A stretch of 64,000 nt of DNA from Mariniblastus fucicola (GTDB taxonomy: Bacteria > Planctomycetota > Planctomycetia > Pirellulales > Pirellulaceae), in contig NZ_CP042912.1 in assembly GCF_008087665.1 (NCBI RefSeq), positions 2,108,001 to 2,172,000 of the forward strand, read 5' to 3'. The notes under the pieces were generated by a model. That model was not told the DNA's origin. It searched no databases and saw nothing but the letters and a program-made list of their open reading frames with translations. Below are positions 61,641-64,000 of this stretch, one piece after another. Numbering within the stretch: position 1 is the stretch's first letter; the number at the start of each line of letters is the position of its first letter. The position numbers and the translations under genes were made by a program.

Positions 61641-62615
61641 GTGTCTGAACAGATTCAGTATCGTCCATTTCTCAATACCGATCCGCCGCTGATCACCTAT
61701 TTGTGGCGCTCCCAGCCCGTTTTCCGCGGCATCCACGCGAACCTTACGGTTGCCGATCTAGAGAACCATATCCTGTCGAAACCGTACTTCGACAGAGAAG
61801 GTTTCATCGTCGCTGCGGCCGTCGAAAACGACAAAACGCGGATCCTCGGATTTGTGCACGCTGCGTTTGACGTTCGCCAGGATCTGTCGGATCTGAACCG
61901 TTCTGTCGGCATTGTTTCCCAGCTACGAGTTGCCGACGTCGAGCAACAGCATCAGATCGAAGACCGGCTGTTGGGGATGGCTGAGAACTATCTTCGTGAA
62001 CGTGGATCGACGGAAGTTTGGTTTGGTTCGCGTTTCCCGCAAGCTCCGTTTTATCTTGGTCTCTACGGCGGCAGTCGTGTGCCAGGAGTGATGGAAGAAG
62101 ACGTCTCTGTCGTCGAAGCGTTGAAGCGAAACGGATTTGAGATTCAAGCCAAAATGGCAGTGATGCAACGGGAGCTTGGTCAGATCCAAAGCGTCTCTGG
62201 TCGTCAGCAGTTGATGGTGCGGCGAAACTATTTGATCAACGCCATTGCCGATCCGCTGGAGAAATCCTGGTGGGAATGCTGTACGCTCGGGATGGCGGAA
62301 CGCGATCGGTTTACGATCGGCCGCAAGAAAGACAATCACGTCGCCGGAACGGTTTCCTATTGGGATCTACAACCCATGGGTTCGTTTATTCACTCCAATT
62401 GTCGCGGGCTGTACGACCTTTCGGTTGGTGAAGACGACCGACGAGGCGGATTGGCATCGTTTTTGGTTTGCGAATCGATGAAACGGTTGGCGAAACAGGG
62501 AGTCACGCTGGTAGAGGCTCAGACCGAGCTGACGAACGACGCATCCGTTCGGCTGTTTGAGAAACTTGAATTCAGCCTGGTGACGCAGGGATTGCAAATG
62601 CACAAAGCGATTTGA
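61641..62615 (+). CDS. GNAT-family acetyltransferase, tandem fold
   Basis: A 324-aa protein with the look of two GNAT folds in a row, as in MshD-type proteins. The first half (about 1-175) has strands around R-I-L-G-F-V-H-A-A-F and a helix of E-x-x-L-L-x-M-A-E-N-Y-L, but its acetyl-CoA loop is weak. The second half (about 190-322) has the clearer cofactor segment L-S-V-G-E-D-D-R-R-G-G-L-A-S-F-L-V-C-E (about 266-284) and the common N-D-A-S-V-R-L-F-E-K-L-E-F end. The start is GTG 61641. The substrate is not predictable. It follows the HD-GYP gene by 81 bp on the same strand and may or may not share its transcript. Confidence 0.84.
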   Translation: MSEQIQYRPFLNTDPPLITYLWRSQPVFRGIHANLTVADLENHILSKPYFDREGFIVAAAVENDKTRILGFVHAAFDVRQDLSDLNRSVGIVSQLRVADVEQQHQIEDRLLGMAENYLRERGSTEVWFGSRFPQAPFYLGLYGGSRVPGVMEEDVSVVEALKRNGFEIQAKMAVMQRELGQIQSVSGRQQLMVRRNYLINAIADPLEKSWWECCTLGMAERDRFTIGRKKDNHVAGTVSYWDLQPMGSFIHSNCRGLYDLSVGEDDRRGGLASFLVCESMKRLAKQGVTLVEAQTELTNDASVRLFEKLEFSLVTQGLQMHKAI

Positions 62616-62691
62616 CGCGTCAAGTTTCTTTGCTTTCCAAATATTGCGTTAACGTCACGTCCCGGAACTACAGCGGTGCAAGGAAGGGCGG

Positions 62692-63666
62692 CTAGGCGTA
62701 GTCGTGCAGCTTGAACCATTTCCACGCGTCTTCGATCGCGATATCGATTTCTCCGATCGAGTAGCCCAGCTCGTTGATGGCTTTCTCGCTTGAGTACCAG
62801 TTCAGCATCTGTCCCATCGTTATCGTGGCTGAATTGAGCGCTAATTCTTCTTTGGTAAACTTCGAAATCAAGTCGCCCGTTCGGCCTGCCAATCCCGCAA
62901 CGAAATTGCTGACCTTTCGCCGCGGCGGCCAACACCCGACGATCTTGGCCATTCGCTTCCACAGCTCCATGTACGAAATATTCTCGCCGGCAAGAATGTA
63001 TTTCTCGCCCGTTTTCCCGTGCTTGATCGCCAGCATGATTCCGTCGGCAACGTCGCGAACATCGACAACGCTGCATCCGCCTGCCGCGACAAAAAACAAA
63101 GGAGTCTTGGCAACGAACAAAAGCATTTCACCGGACGACGGTTTCCAGTCGTTGGGGCCGAGCATAAATCCTGGACAAACCGTCACACCGTCCAGGCCTT
63201 TTTCGACTTCTTCCATGAACGCAGACGCTGCCGCCCGTTTCGAAAACACGTAGGAACAATCGTACTTTGGGCCGTCAGCCGAATTTTCGGTAACCGGAAC
63301 TCCGTCAGTCGCCGCCGCCATGGTGTCGACCGTGCTGACGTTGATCATGCGGATTTCGCGGCGTCGCGCGGCCTCGGCCAGCAACTTCGTGGATCCTACA
63401 TTGAAAGCAGTGCAAGATTCGCGTTTCGAATGGCCGATCTGGATCATGGCGGCACAGTGGACGATCAGTTCGACGTCTTCGACGACCGGAGCCATCGCGT
63501 TCGGATCCGTCAGGTCGGCGTGAATCACTTCAACGTCGATCCCGTCCAACGGTCGTAAATCAGAAGTAGCACGAACCGTCGTCACGATTTCATGCCCTTG
63601 CTGAAGCATCTTGCGGGCCAGATTGTTGCCCAGAAAGCCCGTTGCTCCAGTGACAAGAATTTTCAT
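62692..63666 (-). CDS. NAD-dependent epimerase/dehydratase (extended SDR, HpnA-like)
   Basis: A 324-aa extended short-chain dehydrogenase/reductase. The nucleotide-binding motif G-A-T-G-F-L-G is at 7-13, H-C-A-A-M near 69-73, and the catalytic Y-V-F-S-K (Y-x-x-x-K) near 138-142, with a Thr/Ser-rich strand I-N-V-S-T before it. A D-V-R-D-V-A-D-G segment near 204-211 is typical of NAD-dependent epimerases. The closest type I recall is HpnA, the hopanoid-associated sugar epimerase, but plant-type dihydroflavonol reductases look similar and no hopanoid gene is near. The substrate is therefore uncertain. It converges with the GNAT gene and is divergent from the gene that starts at 63808. Confidence 0.88.
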   Translation of the reverse strand: MKILVTGATGFLGNNLARKMLQQGHEIVTTVRATSDLRPLDGIDVEVIHADLTDPNAMAPVVEDVELIVHCAAMIQIGHSKRESCTAFNVGSTKLLAEAARRREIRMINVSTVDTMAAATDGVPVTENSADGPKYDCSYVFSKRAAASAFMEEVEKGLDGVTVCPGFMLGPNDWKPSSGEMLLFVAKTPLFFVAAGGCSVVDVRDVADGIMLAIKHGKTGEKYILAGENISYMELWKRMAKIVGCWPPRRKVSNFVAGLAGRTGDLISKFTKEELALNSATITMGQMLNWYSSEKAINELGYSIGEIDIAIEDAWKWFKLHDYA

Positions 63667-63807
63667 AAATCGTTGGCGGGAAGTGACGAAAGGATCAACA
63701 AGTGCTAAAGTATACCGTTTTAAACTGTTCCTCGCAGCAGCGGGCCAATCCAGGGTCTTCGGCTGTCATGTTATTTTGAATCTCCCCGCGCGACGAACAT
63801 TTTCGGT

Positions 63808-64000
63808 ATGAGTTCCATTTCTGTCATTCCCGTTTCGACCAAGGCCCAGCAAAAAGCCTTCGTCCATTTTGTCTGGGATCACTATCAAGGCGATCCAAAC
63901 TGGGTTCCGCCGCTGGTCCACAACGTCAAGGAACTGCTGAACTACAAGAAGCATCCGTTCTACGACGACGCCGAATGCCAAACGTTTTTGGCCATGGACG
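63808..64000 (+). CDS. Partial gene, N-acetyltransferase-like protein
   Basis: Only the first 64 codons are in the window; the frame is open to the edge. The segment F-V-H-F-V-W-D-H-Y-Q-G-D-P-N-W-V-P-P-L-V followed by L-N-Y-K-K-H-P-F-Y-D-D-A-E-C-Q-T-F-L-A is typical of a family of about 370-aa proteins annotated as GNAT-like or uncharacterised. ATG 63808 gives a start a few residues before the conserved part. It is divergent from the epimerase gene, 141 bp away. Coding status is secure; the function is not. Confidence 0.75.
   Translation, partial: MSSISVIPVSTKAQQKAFVHFVWDHYQGDPNWVPPLVHNVKELLNYKKHPFYDDAECQTFLAMD

Overview
The window comes from the chromosome of a planctomycete, most likely of the Pirellulaceae group. 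The evidence is a DUF1501 protein beside a DUF1549/DUF1553 cytochrome-c-like protein, two very acidic surface proteins with LEPR-XLL-type N-terminal motifs, an ECF sigma factor coupled to a membrane Ser/Thr kinase, several kinase-like proteins, and an ASPIC/UnbV-FG-GAP-TPR lipoprotein. Base composition looks moderate in GC throughout. I saw no rRNA, tRNA, CRISPR array or intact insertion sequence.

Layout. 0.5-3.6 kb (+): a small export cassette made of a C39 peptidase-ABC membrane protein that lacks its ATPase domain, an HlyD-type adaptor, and a 102-aa acidic protein that could be the cargo. 3.7-12.9 kb: a signalling island with an 8-bp-overlapping ECF sigma/membrane kinase pair (-), a pseudokinase and a soluble kinase (+), two paralogous single-domain receivers, and a second pseudokinase (-). 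13-14.1 kb: RidA and DinB-like proteins, then a 114-bp nested inverted-repeat element. 14.2-19.9 kb: divergent genes for a TlpA-like thioredoxin and a 1400-aa ASPIC/TPR lipoprotein. 20-25.9 kb (-): the 2-oxoglutarate dehydrogenase complex in the order sucA-sucB-lpd. 26.3-29.9 kb (-): DUF1501 and DUF1549/1553 genes. 30.2-32.9 kb (+): a LEPR-XLL surface protein carrying a cyclophilin domain. 33-39.6 kb: a receiver, an rph-fxsA-sixA run, and a DCC protein-glycerate kinase-HerA-like ATPase run. 39.7-42.9 kb (+): dihydroorotase and an M1 aminopeptidase. 43.3-61.6 kb (+): a DUF4347 giant surface protein of about 4300 aa with eleven roughly 117-aa tandem repeats, followed closely by a hybrid histidine kinase and an HD-GYP response regulator. 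61.6-64 kb: a tandem GNAT protein, an NAD-dependent epimerase, and the start of a further gene.

Two loci look like the best candidates for undescribed biology. The first is the 0.5-13 kb region, where an incomplete C39 exporter and a small putative cargo lie beside a dense network of kinases, pseudokinases, receivers and an ECF sigma factor. The second is the 43-61.6 kb cluster, where a giant repetitive surface protein is encoded next to a hybrid kinase with three Hpt-like modules (only one with the histidine) and a c-di-GMP phosphodiesterase-type regulator. Functional links within each locus are inferred from gene order and have not been demonstrated.
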